64,000 nucleotides of DNA from Antitrichia curtipendula (taxonomy: Eukaryota; Streptophyta; Bryopsida; Hypnales; Leucodontaceae): positions 22,834,696-22,898,695 of the forward strand of contig OX579638.1 of the NCBI GenBank assembly GCA_951230915.1, given 5' to 3'. The position numbers and the translations under genes were made by a program. Below are positions 38,637-50,800 of this stretch, piece after piece (within the stretch, counting starts at the first letter, position 1; each line of letters begins with the position of its first letter). The notes beneath the pieces were generated by a model. It saw only the letters and a list, made by a program, of their open reading frames with translations, was not told where the DNA came from and ran no database searches.

Positions 38637-38816
38637 CTCCTTCCATGCCACTAAAAACCTTTGAATTGAATATAGTGAGTATACCTCTAAACCACTTCAT
38701 TTATCAATTTTGATTGTTGAGCAAGTAATGTAGAATTTTTCGATTTGATTTGAATTCTACATCACTTGATCAATGATCAAAATTTTAAATGGATTGGTTT
38801 AGTGGTACAGAGGGAG
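38637..38816. mobile_element. Stowaway-type MITE with TA target duplication
   Basis: 180 bp with terminal inverted repeats CTCCTTCCATGCCACTAAA and, reversed from the right, CTCCCTCTGTACCACTAAA, flanked by TA at 38635-38636 and 38817-38818. The CTCCCTC-type end and TA duplication are the hallmarks of plant Stowaway (Tc1/mariner-derived) MITEs. Non-coding. Confidence 0.85.
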
Positions 38817-39089
38817 TATTAATTCATATTGAAATATTATGATTACCTGTAATTTCTATACTAAACTTCATTTTGTGTATTTTTTCACCTCCTAAATGAG
38901 CATAACTGATAATTGTTTGAAATGCACCATTTAAATTCAAATAAGCAATTAAAATATATATAAAAAGTTTATTTGTATTATAGAAAGCTTACCATTTTTT
39001 TAGTAGTATTGTGTTAAGATGGGATACCTAGATTGTGGGTTGTCTTTTGAATGGATAGTGATACACTATAAAACTTTTGATCAAATTAT

Positions 39090-39480
39090 TTTTCAAAACC
39101 CGTCCAATTCATTTTTTTGGGGGGGGGTGGTGGTTCTAGAAAAATAATTTGATCTAAAAATAATCTGAAAATTCCAATATTCCCCTCCCCCTTCCATCTT
39201 GTAATTTTCAAAATGAACTTGTTTGACAATCAATATGAGTTAATTGATTTCTGTATCCATTTGTTGTATCCATTTGCTGTATCCATATACATATAGTATA
39301 TCCGTATACATATCGTATACATATCATATTCCAATATGTGTATCAAGATCAATGGCAGGGAAGAGTTTTATTTTTATTTTTTTCAAAAACGATCAATGGC
39401 TACTAACTTTTGGGGGTGGGATAGGGGGGCTAATTAATTGACCAGAAGTGGTTCCTGTCTTTTGAGGAGATAGTGCCATA
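39090..39480 (+). repeat. Dispersed repeat with GTATCC/GTATAC microsatellite core
   Basis: Second member of the family at 7830-8110: G-run and CCCCTCCCCC leader, degenerate GTATCC and CATATC repeats at 39250-39335, then GATCAATGGC and another G-run. Copies of TGTCTTTTGA..GATAGTG occur on both sides (39043 and 39457) in the same orientation. Confidence 0.45.
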
Positions 39481-42400
39481 TAGTATTTTTAATATGATTA
39501 TAATACATAAAAAATAAAATTGGATTATGATTGTTTTTAAACCTAGACCTCCCTCCAAACTACAAGTTGTGAGATGGAGGCAAAACATAATGCTAACTAT
39601 ATTAATAAACCAATTGTTGAGCCAATTGCATACATATAAATTCAAATTTGCAATAAATGACCTTTTGAAACATAAAATATTGAAATATATAAGAACTACC
39701 TTAAATAAAAAATTTGCATAAAAATGTTTAACATTTATTTTGGTAAATAATCTAAAATGAATAATATCCACTTTGTTACATTTACAATCGTTTAAGTAGA
39801 AAAAGATGGTTAAAGACCGAAGTGAATAAAGGTCTATTGAAAATGGTTTAACTGTCTAACATCTATTGCCCTAGGTGGTGAATTCCACCTTTAATACCTA
39901 CGTTAGTTCATCAAGAAATAGATCCTATAAAAAGAATAAAAAATATTGCTTCAACAATAAATTCTTAGGTTCTAATATGATAATAAGGTCATATAGACAC
40001 CATGATTGGGCATCTTAAAAATATACTTTTCATATATATTTTCTTTGGTTGCACAAAAGATTTTGAGCTAAATATGAAATTTTATTATATTTTAATTTTT
40101 TTTTATATTATTTTCAAATTATAACTTTGAAAATTCTAAAATTTAAATATTAAAAAATTAAATATGAATTTGAATATTTAAGATAATGAATCTAAATAGA
40201 GTATTTAAAAAATATATGAAATCTAATTTCAAATAATTATATTTATTAATAAAAAAATTAACAAAATTTATCAATATTCACTATGGTTAATTTTTAATGA
40301 TAAACTAATTTAAGAGTAGATCATATTAGGTAAGGCTACAATATGCTAGAGTGAACCAATTATAGTTTCACTTAAAAATATCATAGTTGTAAGGTAGGAT
40401 TGGTAGACAATAATTCAATAAATAAATGCCAAAATTTTAGGAAAACTGTTTTTTCAAAAAAAACAAATAATTCTATGGTAAAAAAAAATATAGAATTTTT
40501 TTTTTTAACATTTGTCAAAACTTATTTTCCAAAAAAATTAAAATTCGATAGAGTTATAATGAACTTGTCCTTTACTTACGATTTGATAGAAAATTGGTTT
40601 AAATTGGAATCTTAAAATTATTATTTATAAAACAATTTAGAAATTAGAATATGAAAGTTACATCAAGATTTTTTACTAATTTTTTTAAGCCAAATTTTTT
40701 AGAAAATATTTTACAATACATTCTAATATGAAAATTAACTTGATTTAAAGTAAATTAAAATATTAGCTAACTATAACCTCTTCAAGAGTCTAATAAGAAG
40801 AAGATATAGAATCACAACTTTTTAGGCAATATATATTGTAGCTTAAAAACATTTTAATATAATATCTTCATATTTGTGAGTTTTATTTAACATCCCATTC
40901 GTGTACAAAGTGATTCAAAACCTTATATCAAAAGCACCAAGTGACTACGCTGGTCACATTGCTAAAGAATAGACAAAATTTATTTTTTCAGCATATTTGG
41001 ATTTATTTCATTTGTTTTGTGTAGTGCCCAAAAACAGTTTTAAGAAACATTCATACTTTACTTAGTAGATGCTTGCTCTCTTAGGGATTTAGGTATTTTC
41101 ATGCTATGGGTGCTCCAAAAATTTAGTCACAATTGACAATTTTCCATTTTTCTCACTTTGACACTTCATTCAGAATTATGAATCTTATAAAATGTTTATT
41201 TATTTATTAATTCAAAATTTAGATACATTCAGAACTTATTCATTTTTGAAATTAGAGAACCTACCAAGTGTAGCGTTTTTTTATCATTGTCAACTGTCAA
41301 GCTGCCTTAATTAAAATGTGTGAAGGCACTGAAAATCATATATATATTTTTTTAATAGTAATAATTTACTTGTCTATTGTTGAAGAAAAATTCAATTTGT
41401 TTTTGAACTCAAAGTTTTGAACTTCTTTTCTAATCTTCTTTTGTACAAATAACCATAAAAAAAATTCAAAGAACATTTTTGACACTTAGAATCTATATTT
41501 AGATTGTTCAAAAAATAGGATCTACACATAATCTAATAATATTAGGTTTAGATGTAAAAAAAATTAGATTATATATATTTTTCTTATTAAGCAATTTTTT
41601 GTGATTTAATTCACTTTCACCTTCTGATTGGATTATTTTGAAGTAGATTTGAGTAAAGGTATTTAAATCTCTAAATCTTTGCTATGCAATTTTTCAAATT
41701 AAAAAAGAAGCATAGCCTATGAGCACATTAAATTTTCAATAAGTCAATTTATATGTTTTTGATTTTATAAGAATTCATTATAGCTTTATTTATAAAACAA
41801 TTGTGTAAATAATCATTTCTTAGTGTACACAATGTGCATTAAAAATGCAAACCTAAATTCAAAAGCATTGAAGAAACTAAACCTAAAACTTCCATTAAAT
41901 TTTTATACATTTATACAAATGATGGACATAAAATTTTAATATTTTTTTAAATGGTTTTAAAAAAAATACATTGAATATTTATATTTGATTGTCATAAAAG
42001 TATAAACCTATGACACTCAAGAAATCATTTAAATCAAAACCGGTTTGAAAAGAGATTGTGCTATCTTAAAAGTTGTGATTATGGATAATAATGTTATAGT
42101 AAAGTTTTTTCTATTGCCACAATTATCATCTTAATCCTCAAAGATCATGAAAACTCAATTTGGGACACATGAAAACTCAATTTGTGTTTTTTGTGTATTT
42201 GAAATGAAAGTTGCAAAAATTGAAGTATAATAGAGTTATTCGTAAAGTAAACCCGAGTTTAGAGGTAAAACTGGGGTTTGAACCCCTGCTTTATGTAAAT
42301 AAGCAGGTGAAAAAGTAAAAAGCTCGCGCAATCAACACTAGCAAAACAAAACTTGGGACCAAACTTTCTTTCGCATCGAAATGGTGCCTAAAAAGTTTGG

Positions 42401-42560
42401 ACCTAACTTTACCTGTCACAGAAATTGTACATTGACAATTTGAGAGATTGGAGGGTGGAGAGGTTGTTTTTATAATGAAATCCACTGTTCTTTATGAACT
42501 CTCAAAGGATATGGGTTTATTTTAAGATTGAGCTCCTCCAAGCTCTTACAAGTTACTTAC
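39481..42560. other. AT-rich, no gene seen
   Basis: Open frames up to 113 codons (minus, 39771-39430) show no domain and no splice support. No S1-S6-like hydrophobic pattern on the plus strand. A short related segment of the 18.5-kb palindrome's end is found at its right border (~42560-42620). Confidence 0.45.
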
Positions 42561-42633
42561 AACTCCAACCATTTACATATCCCATATGGGTTGCTTTACC
42601 TCCTTTCACCAATTTGTATAAGAGCTTGTTTAA

Positions 42634-43554
42634 CCCCTGAAGGACCAAGGCCATTTTTCTGCCAAAAAACACTCAAAACTGCCATTTCTATAGCAAAGAG
42701 TAAAAGAAATTGAAAATTGTTTTTTTTTCACATCTAACCGTAGGATCTTATACCTAACTAGCATGAAAATGTGTGGAAAAAATTTCAGAATATTTGACCG
42801 CACAGATTGCAAGATATCTGCGTTTAAAGTGAAAAAAACAAGTTTTTCAGCACATTGCGGGACTAGATTTTATGACTTTGAACATTTTTAACTTAAATAT
42901 TTTGCACTACAGAGTTTTGAGCTTTTAATCTTTATAGTGGAGAATTGAGTTGAGAGTCTAGGTTAAAAAAAAAACCCAAAAAAACTTAATTTTCATTATT
43001 AAAAAAATTGTTAAGTAGAAGTAGGTACAAGATAGAAAGAAAATCTAAAATATCAATATCTTTTATATAGAATTAAAAAGCATTAATCCCAATGGTGAGA
43101 TTGTTCTAGCAAAAAAACTAAACCTTGTAGAACTTTTTTTTTTGAAAAATTATAAAAATTGCATTCAGAAATGAATCCTACAAGTTATTTTTTCAGGAAG
43201 ATGCTCTAAGTGCCCGAAAAACAAGCTTGTCCATAACATTCTCATTAAAAATCCAAATGAAATGAATTAAAGCTTTCCAGATAGACAAAAATATAATCTA
43301 TAAGAAAAAAAAATTTGAAAAAAATTAAAAAAAAAATTGCAAATTTTTTTTGCTGCCCCTCGACCCCTGTTTTGAGCTATTTGGGCATAACTTTTTTTCC
43401 CGGGCACCGATTGTGAAAAAAATTATATTCCCATGAAGATATTCAGATTTTCTACCTCCAAAAAAAGTTTCAAAAAATCAGGAGAAAATTTCAGCCCGTA
43501 GGTACCTGCCCGAAAACTCATTTGTCCCCCGAGGGGACAATGGTCCTTTAGGGG
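42634..43554 (+). mobile_element. TTAA-family element copy D (921 bp)
   Basis: Ends CCCCTGAAGGACCA and TGGTCCTTTAGGGG, inverted copies of each other apart from one position, flanked by TTAA at 42630-42633 and 43555-43558. Same subfamily as copies A and F. It lies upstream of the first visible channel exon, probably in an intron of that gene. Confidence 0.85.
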
Positions 43555-43749
43555 TTAAACTAGGTATCAAACTAGGGATGACTTTACGAATAACTCTAAT
43601 GTAGTGACAAATGTTTGTATTTATGTTAAGTTGGGTCCAATGACAAATAACACTTTCAATTTGGATCAATTTGTTTTTCCTACACATCTAAAAATGACCA
43701 TATATTTTACAATTACAATATTGTATTTGAGAATGATAAGGCATAGATG

Positions 43750-44012
43750 CTATAACATCCAAATGTAATAACTATAACATCCAAATGTAATAACTATTAC
43801 ATCCAAATGTAATAACTATTACATCCAAATGTAATAACTATTACATCCAAATGTAATAACTATTACATCCAAATGTAATAACTATTACATCCAAATGTAA
43901 TAACTATTACATCCAAATGTAATAACTATTACATCCAAATGTAATAACTATTACATCCAAATGTAATAACTATTACATCCAAATGTAATAACTATTACAT
44001 CCAAATGTAATA
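43750..44012. repeat. 22-bp tandem array, about 12 copies
   Basis: Unit ATCCAAATGTAATAACTATTAC repeated nearly identically from 43750 to 44012; the first two units carry ATAAC in place of ATTAC. The unit itself contains the near-palindrome ATTAC...GTAAT. Located about 0.8 kb before the first channel exon. Confidence 0.95.
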
Positions 44013-44832
44013 TATTAATTGTTCAATGGCTTATAGATAAAATATAAAAAATTTATTTAAAATCCTTTCAAATTTTATAATTCATATTTAAAGATTTTAA
44101 GCCTTCTTTCAAAGTAATTATGAACAATTAACAAAAAAATTAGAAAACATTATATATAAACAAATCAATAAAATTATATAATGGGATAGATTTACTTTAT
44201 GAAGTTTAAATTTGGATGGATCTAAGTTTTTAGTTTGTTCTAAAACTAAATACAATCACAACATTTAAAATCTTATTATATATTTTTAAAGATTGAACTG
44301 TATTAAAAACATTGAAATATAATTAAAATTTAAAGATAAAGAGTACAACTTCTAAATGTATTTTTATGTATTTTTTTATTTTTTATTTTTTATTATATAT
44401 TTTTTATTTTTTATTTTTTATTATATATTTTTTCAGACTACACAATTAATATAGTAAATTTTTAAGGATTTTCTCAGGTGCTTTATTTCTATTAAATTTA
44501 TTACAATTGAATTTTTTTTTTAAAATCTTAAATACAGATAATTAAGTAGTATGCTTTTGAAATCTGAATTTTCAAAAAATTGATTAATTTTACGAAATAA
44601 AAGAACATTCTAAACATTTGTTTACAATATTTTCAAATAGAATAGCACTAAATTTATTTGTAGCATACAATAAATGTTTCTTTTATGATTTTTATATTAG
44701 ATATCTCAATTATAATATTATAAATATTATATAATAGAGAGAGATATATAGGTAGAGATTTAAAAATCACACTTCACTTTATCTTTGATTGTATTTAAGA
44801 TTGATTGTATCTAAATTGACTTACCAATATAG
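44013..44832. other. AT-rich probable intron
   Basis: No frame. It has T-rich low-complexity sequence at 44365-44435, including a duplicated TTTTTATTATATATTTTTT block, and ends with an acceptor AG at 44831-44832. Confidence 0.45.
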
Positions 44833-47800
44833 GTTCTTCTTAAGAAGCATAAAAGAGAACAAGCATTTACATTTCACAATGCCATCAAATTAGCTAATGT
44901 ATTGAAAGACATAATTAAAAAAGATGATGCTAAATTATCATGGTTTGGTCGAGTAAGAAAAAAAACAGGAATGCTAAATCGTAATGTTTCAAAATTTATT
45001 CGTCAAGGAACAAAACGATTTTCATCTTTGTCATTCAAAGGACAATCATTTCTAAAAAGACAATTTAGTAGAGGAGCTTCATTTGGAGTTCATGATTCAA
45101 ATTTAGAGATTGATGATGATGAAGACGAGTATGGATCATTTAAACGAACAAGATCCTTAAAAAGTAATAAAAGTTTTTCAAGAAGCTTGAGTCGAAGCCT
45201 AAGCAGTAATACAAGGAGTTTTAATAGATCAATATCTAGAAACACACGCCGTACAGCTCATCATTTAAATGCTGCACTTGTTGGACTTGTTAAAAGTCAA
45301 CTATTTAGACACATGGAACTCCTACTTATTACTATCAACTTTGTTATTCTATGTTGCAATACAGCAAATATGTCTGATAAAACAGAAAAAACAATTTGTA
45401 TCCATTCACTTGAAAAATTGCCATGCTATTATAATATATTTTTATGTTTTTATAAATTAATGTTAATAAATATTCATAAAATGTTGATTATGAACTTAAT
45501 AACTTATTCAGATAATGCATCAATAGTTTTACAAATTACTTTCATTGTCGAAATGATCCTTCGCGCTTTGGCTTTGGGGTTTAAACGATACCTTTCTGAT
45601 GGTACAATATAAGAAGTAATCAAATATTGTAATTTTAAAAATCATTTAAGAGAATTATAATGATAAATATTATACTAAGCTAAATGACACAATGGTGTAA
45701 TTTATGTATTTAAAATCCTTTGTGTGTAACAGTTATGAATATTTTAGACATAATTGTAGTTGTTGTCTCATTTCTTGGAGTTACATCTCAAAAGTGGGCA
45801 AATATATCAGCTATAAGGTTGTTGAGATTTTTTCATAGTCCAAAACAACAAAAATTTGGCAAGTCGGATGAAACACCATCACCTTTGGTATATAAAATCT
45901 TTACTTTGCAAAATGAAATTGGTTGATTTAATTTTTATTTTAATATTTGAAAAATAATAAATCTTTAAAAATCATAATTGTATAAAATTTTAATTAAAGT
46001 TACATATTGTTTAAATTCTAACACATTTTTTCTTCATTCAATCTTGTATAATATGATCTTGACAACATTTTTACTATGATTTTGAATGTAAATGTGTTCA
46101 TTATTCAAGTATTTGTTTTATTCAACAGGCATTATGTTTAAGAAGTTTTAATATCTTGGGAAGTCTTGCATTTTTTTATATGATCATCACCGTCGTATTT
46201 AGTATAATTGCTATGGAATTATATAGTGGACAATTTAACTCATTTTCTGAATTACTTCCACGTGAAAACTATGACACATTTTATTCTGCAGCCATAACAT
46301 GGTATACTGTTTCAACAGGAGAAAGTTGGATCAATCAACTTTGGAATGCTATGCGTCCTCAAGTTCAATATAGGTCATTATTAAAATGATAAAAAATTTG
46401 ATATACTATATACACAAGTTACAAACTAGAAATAACAATATTAGAAAGCATTAACATTGGTTAGCTTTAAATAAATAAAGATAATATTAAACTAACTAAC
46501 TAATTAATTTTAAGAGATTAATAAAAAATTTAGTTTCTATTATCTAAAAGATATTTTTTTAAAGCTTTTTTTTTCAATAGGTGGATTTCTCCATATCTAT
46601 TTATTATTTATTTTATTATAACAACATATGTGTTGATCAATCTTATCATTGCTGTAATACTTGAACAAACAGAACTTACGGATAATCAAAAGAAACAAAT
46701 TCAAAATGTAAGGGTGTATTAAAAAATTTAAATACTACATAATTCACAAAGATTACAAAAAATAATTGAAATAGAAGTATTTTGATAAAATATTCAATTC
46801 TATTTCTATTGTAAAATTAATTTGGCATTGAAACTTTACAAAAATATTAATTTTATGTGTTCTAAACTTTATATTATTTAATTATAATATCCATTTTTAA
46901 ATAATAATTTTGTATAATTAATTTTATTTCAAATATTCAATATTACTATATTATAATTTTATTTTTTAAAGTTAGAAGTATTAATTAAAATAATTTAGGT
47001 TATATTGTGTATTTCATTGGAAAAAAATTGATACAACAATTCAATATTATTGTTTTTGAATTTTTTTTAAAAATTTATTACATTCTTAGTGATAATAATT
47101 CAACCCCAAAATATTAATCATTGATGATTAAAAATGGTTATTAATTGACAGCGGGAATATTTGAAATATTTGCGAGGAACTCATAGTCGTGCAAAATCAT
47201 TAAGAACTGGTGATTGGGTGATTGATGCGGTTGAAGGTACACAAGCAAGGGTACATAAAATTAGAAAAAATCTTAGTAATATGGTACCAGTGTCAAAAAT
47301 TGTAAAGCGTGTAAATATTCCTTCAGAAGTGTATGATACTCCACCACATAGTAATGTTGAAAGATCACTTTTATCTTCAATAGATACTATACCAATATTA
47401 AATGAAAACCAAAAAGGATTAAATACCCAAAAAATTGAAGTAAAAGGCATTCAAAATAAAAATGACACAAGTCAAAAAATATATTCACTAGACTCTAAAC
47501 AATATGATGGTCAAGGATTTCGACCAGCTCGACTTAGTAGGCCACGCTCAAGTGCCATACTTCAATCAATATTGGAAATGCCAAAAGAAAAAAGAAAAAC
47601 AAGTTTTCAAGAATCACCGATATCTAATGAAAATTCTATGATTACTAACATCAATATCCCTTTTCAGAGAGAACGAACATCTCTTGATCCACGCTTATTA
47701 AGTCGGCCAAGGACAAGCATTGTTTCAATTGATGCATCAAGCAAGGATGCCATTTTGCATAGAAACAGTTATAGCACATCATCCACTCCATCTAATTCTC

Positions 47801-50800
47801 GACATGGTCCATATTTCAACAGACCTAGAAGACCTAGCAAAAATGCAACTCAAGTGTTTGTAAGTGCTGGATTTGCAAATACAACTACACATCAAGATTT
47901 TATAGAAGAAAAAACAGCACTTCAAAGTGCTATGTTGACATTAGCTCATAATTTAAGTTCACCAATTGGCATTAAAGAAGAATTTGCTTCTATTGATAAT
48001 TTAGAAGAATCACAAGTATCAAAGTCAAATTCATCTCCTCAACTTTCAATCAATGAAGATACTACCAAAAAAGATGAAGAAGAAAAAATTGAAACTTCTA
48101 TATCTAAGTCGCAACAAGATTTATTCCATTCATTATCTTTGCGAGGTTCAAGCAAAAGATTTTCATTTAATTTAGAAGATTATGAAGGACTTAATATAAA
48201 ATATAGGAATGTTCCTTGGTACTTTTCTGATGAATCCCTTTTTATATTTAAAAGTGATGGTCCTACACGCAGATTTCTTGTATTTGTGGTTGAAAACATT
48301 TGGTATAAACGTTTTATCATGGCATGCGCAATCATTGCCGTATATATTGTAACTCAACTCAATCCAGCAGGATTCATTGATAATGTTCATGTAGATTTAA
48401 TGGATAGATTTCTCTTATTCGTAAGTGTCAATAAATAATTTTATGAACATACATACACATACAAATATATATATATCATATAATGTATCATTCAAATCTA
48501 ATAAAAAAAAATATTTTAATAGAATTATTTGAAATAAAAAAAGTCATTGATTTCTTTATAAACCTTTTATCTTACATGTAATTATATAATTTTATAGACA
48601 TGGACTTTGGATGTCACAATAAAAAGTATAGCTTATGGAGTTATATTTACTCCTGAAGCATATCTTGGTGATCCTTTTAATTTTATAGATGTTGTTAATA
48701 TGTTTTTTCAATGGGTGGGGTTCAATCCTCCTTCTGAGGCTTATAGTCGCATTGTACATATTATGAATACAATTAGAGGAACACGTTTTATACCACGTAT
48801 TCAAGGTTTAAGAATACTAGTTTCTACCATGTTACATACAATGCCTGCTGTGGCATCCATGTTTGGATTCATTCTTGTTATATATTTTATATTTGCAACA
48901 ATTGGTATACAAATGTTCAAGAATCGTTTTGCTTCATGTACAGACCTTTCAGTAAGCACTCGAGCAGAATGTGTTGGAACTTTTGTAAATGAAGTTGGAT
49001 TACGAGCTCAACGAGTTTGGATGAATCCAACATTACACTTTGATTATTTTGGAGCAGCTATGTTGTCATTGTTTGTTTGTTCAACAACTGACAATTGGAT
49101 CCAATATTTTCTTCATCGTGCTCAAGATATTCCAAATACATTATATGATAATCCAATTCAAAATAACAAAAATTACAATTCCACATTTTTCATTATTTTC
49201 ATTATCATTACTAATTGGCTTGTAATTAGACTACTCATTGGAGTTTTCATTGATCAATTTGGAATTATTTCAGGATCCAAATTGTTAACTGAACGTCAAA
49301 AATTATGGCGAGATATGAATAGAATTGCTCAAAGTCTGAAACCTAAAAAATTATCAACAATTCCAAAAAATTCATTACGACAATCATGTTATAGACTAGT
49401 ACATACCTCAAAATGGTTTAGACGCATTATGGTTTCCATAATTTTAGCAAATTATTGTTTGATTGCATCTCAACGATACGATGGACATACAATTAACACC
49501 TTGAAATTTGTAGAAATGGGCTTTGTAATTATATATTGGGTGGAAGCAATTATAAAATTTATAGGAAATCATGTAAGAATGTATTAACATCTTAACATTG
49601 AAGTTTAGTGAAAAATAGAATTTGTCTATTGCATGGTGTTAAAAATTATACATGTTTTTCAATTGTGAAATAACATTAAAATTATAATCATTTTAATCAT
49701 TTGACTGAAATTTAAAATATTAATATATCTAAATTAAATTCATAGATCATACATTTTAATATAAAATTAACTTAATAATACTATCAAAAGTTTATTTATT
49801 TTTAGATAACTATTTTTTGTGACATAATAATATATTGTAGAGTTTAATGATTATGGAATTACATATTAATATCATCTTATTGACTAATGTTGTCTTGTAG
49901 TTTCATGATTGGTATCATGATTGGTGGAATGTAGTAGAATTCATCCTTGTGCTGGGATCAACATGTTGTTTGTATCCAACAACTGGAAGTATAGCTGCTG
50001 AATGGGGAAATATGTTCTATCTTTTTCGTATATTTCGCATAATAAGATTTTTACCAAATCTAAGTGAATTAGTTCACACTGTGTTGGTTAGTTTACCATC
50101 ATTGATATATGTTGTGGAATTACTTGTGATATGGCTTATTGAATTTGCAATGATATTTTATCAATCATTTCCCTACGTAAATTATGGTACATGTATCAAT
50201 AAAGATGTAAATTTTGAGCGATTTCTCCCTTCTTTTGTATTTAGTTTTCAGGTAATTTTGATAGTATGTATATATGTATATATATGTATAATTTTTTTGA
50301 TAATGTAATACCAAAACTAATAAATTAAAGTTTTATGTTGTATTTAATAATTAAGCTATTTAAATAATATCAAATATTATAATTTTATATTGTATTATAA
50401 ATATAAAATGAATGCTATCAAAAAAATTGAATAAAAATAATAATTAATTTGAAAGTAATAAAATATAATTGTGAATGATTTAGGCTACTACTCTTGATAA
50501 TTGGTCATGTGTAATGTTAGAACTTATGAATGAACCACCTTATTGTATAGCATCTACCGGTTATCATGATAGTTCTTGTGGAATTGCTGAAAGTGCACTT
50601 GCTTATTTTATTTTGATTGTGTATATTATGTCACATATAATTACAAATTTGTTTATTGCTCAAATTATTGATACAATCACATTTGGTTTATTAAATGAGG
50701 ATGCCATGGTAACACCAAAACATTTAACAAATTATCAAATAGTTTGGGCTCAACAAAAATATGATCCATTGTAAGCATGATAATTATTTCTATTTGAATA

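Noticed and set aside
42255..42300. tRNA-like sequence around GGGGTTTGAACCCC
   Set aside because: It resembles a T-arm but no acceptor stem, D-arm or anticodon arm can be paired around it.
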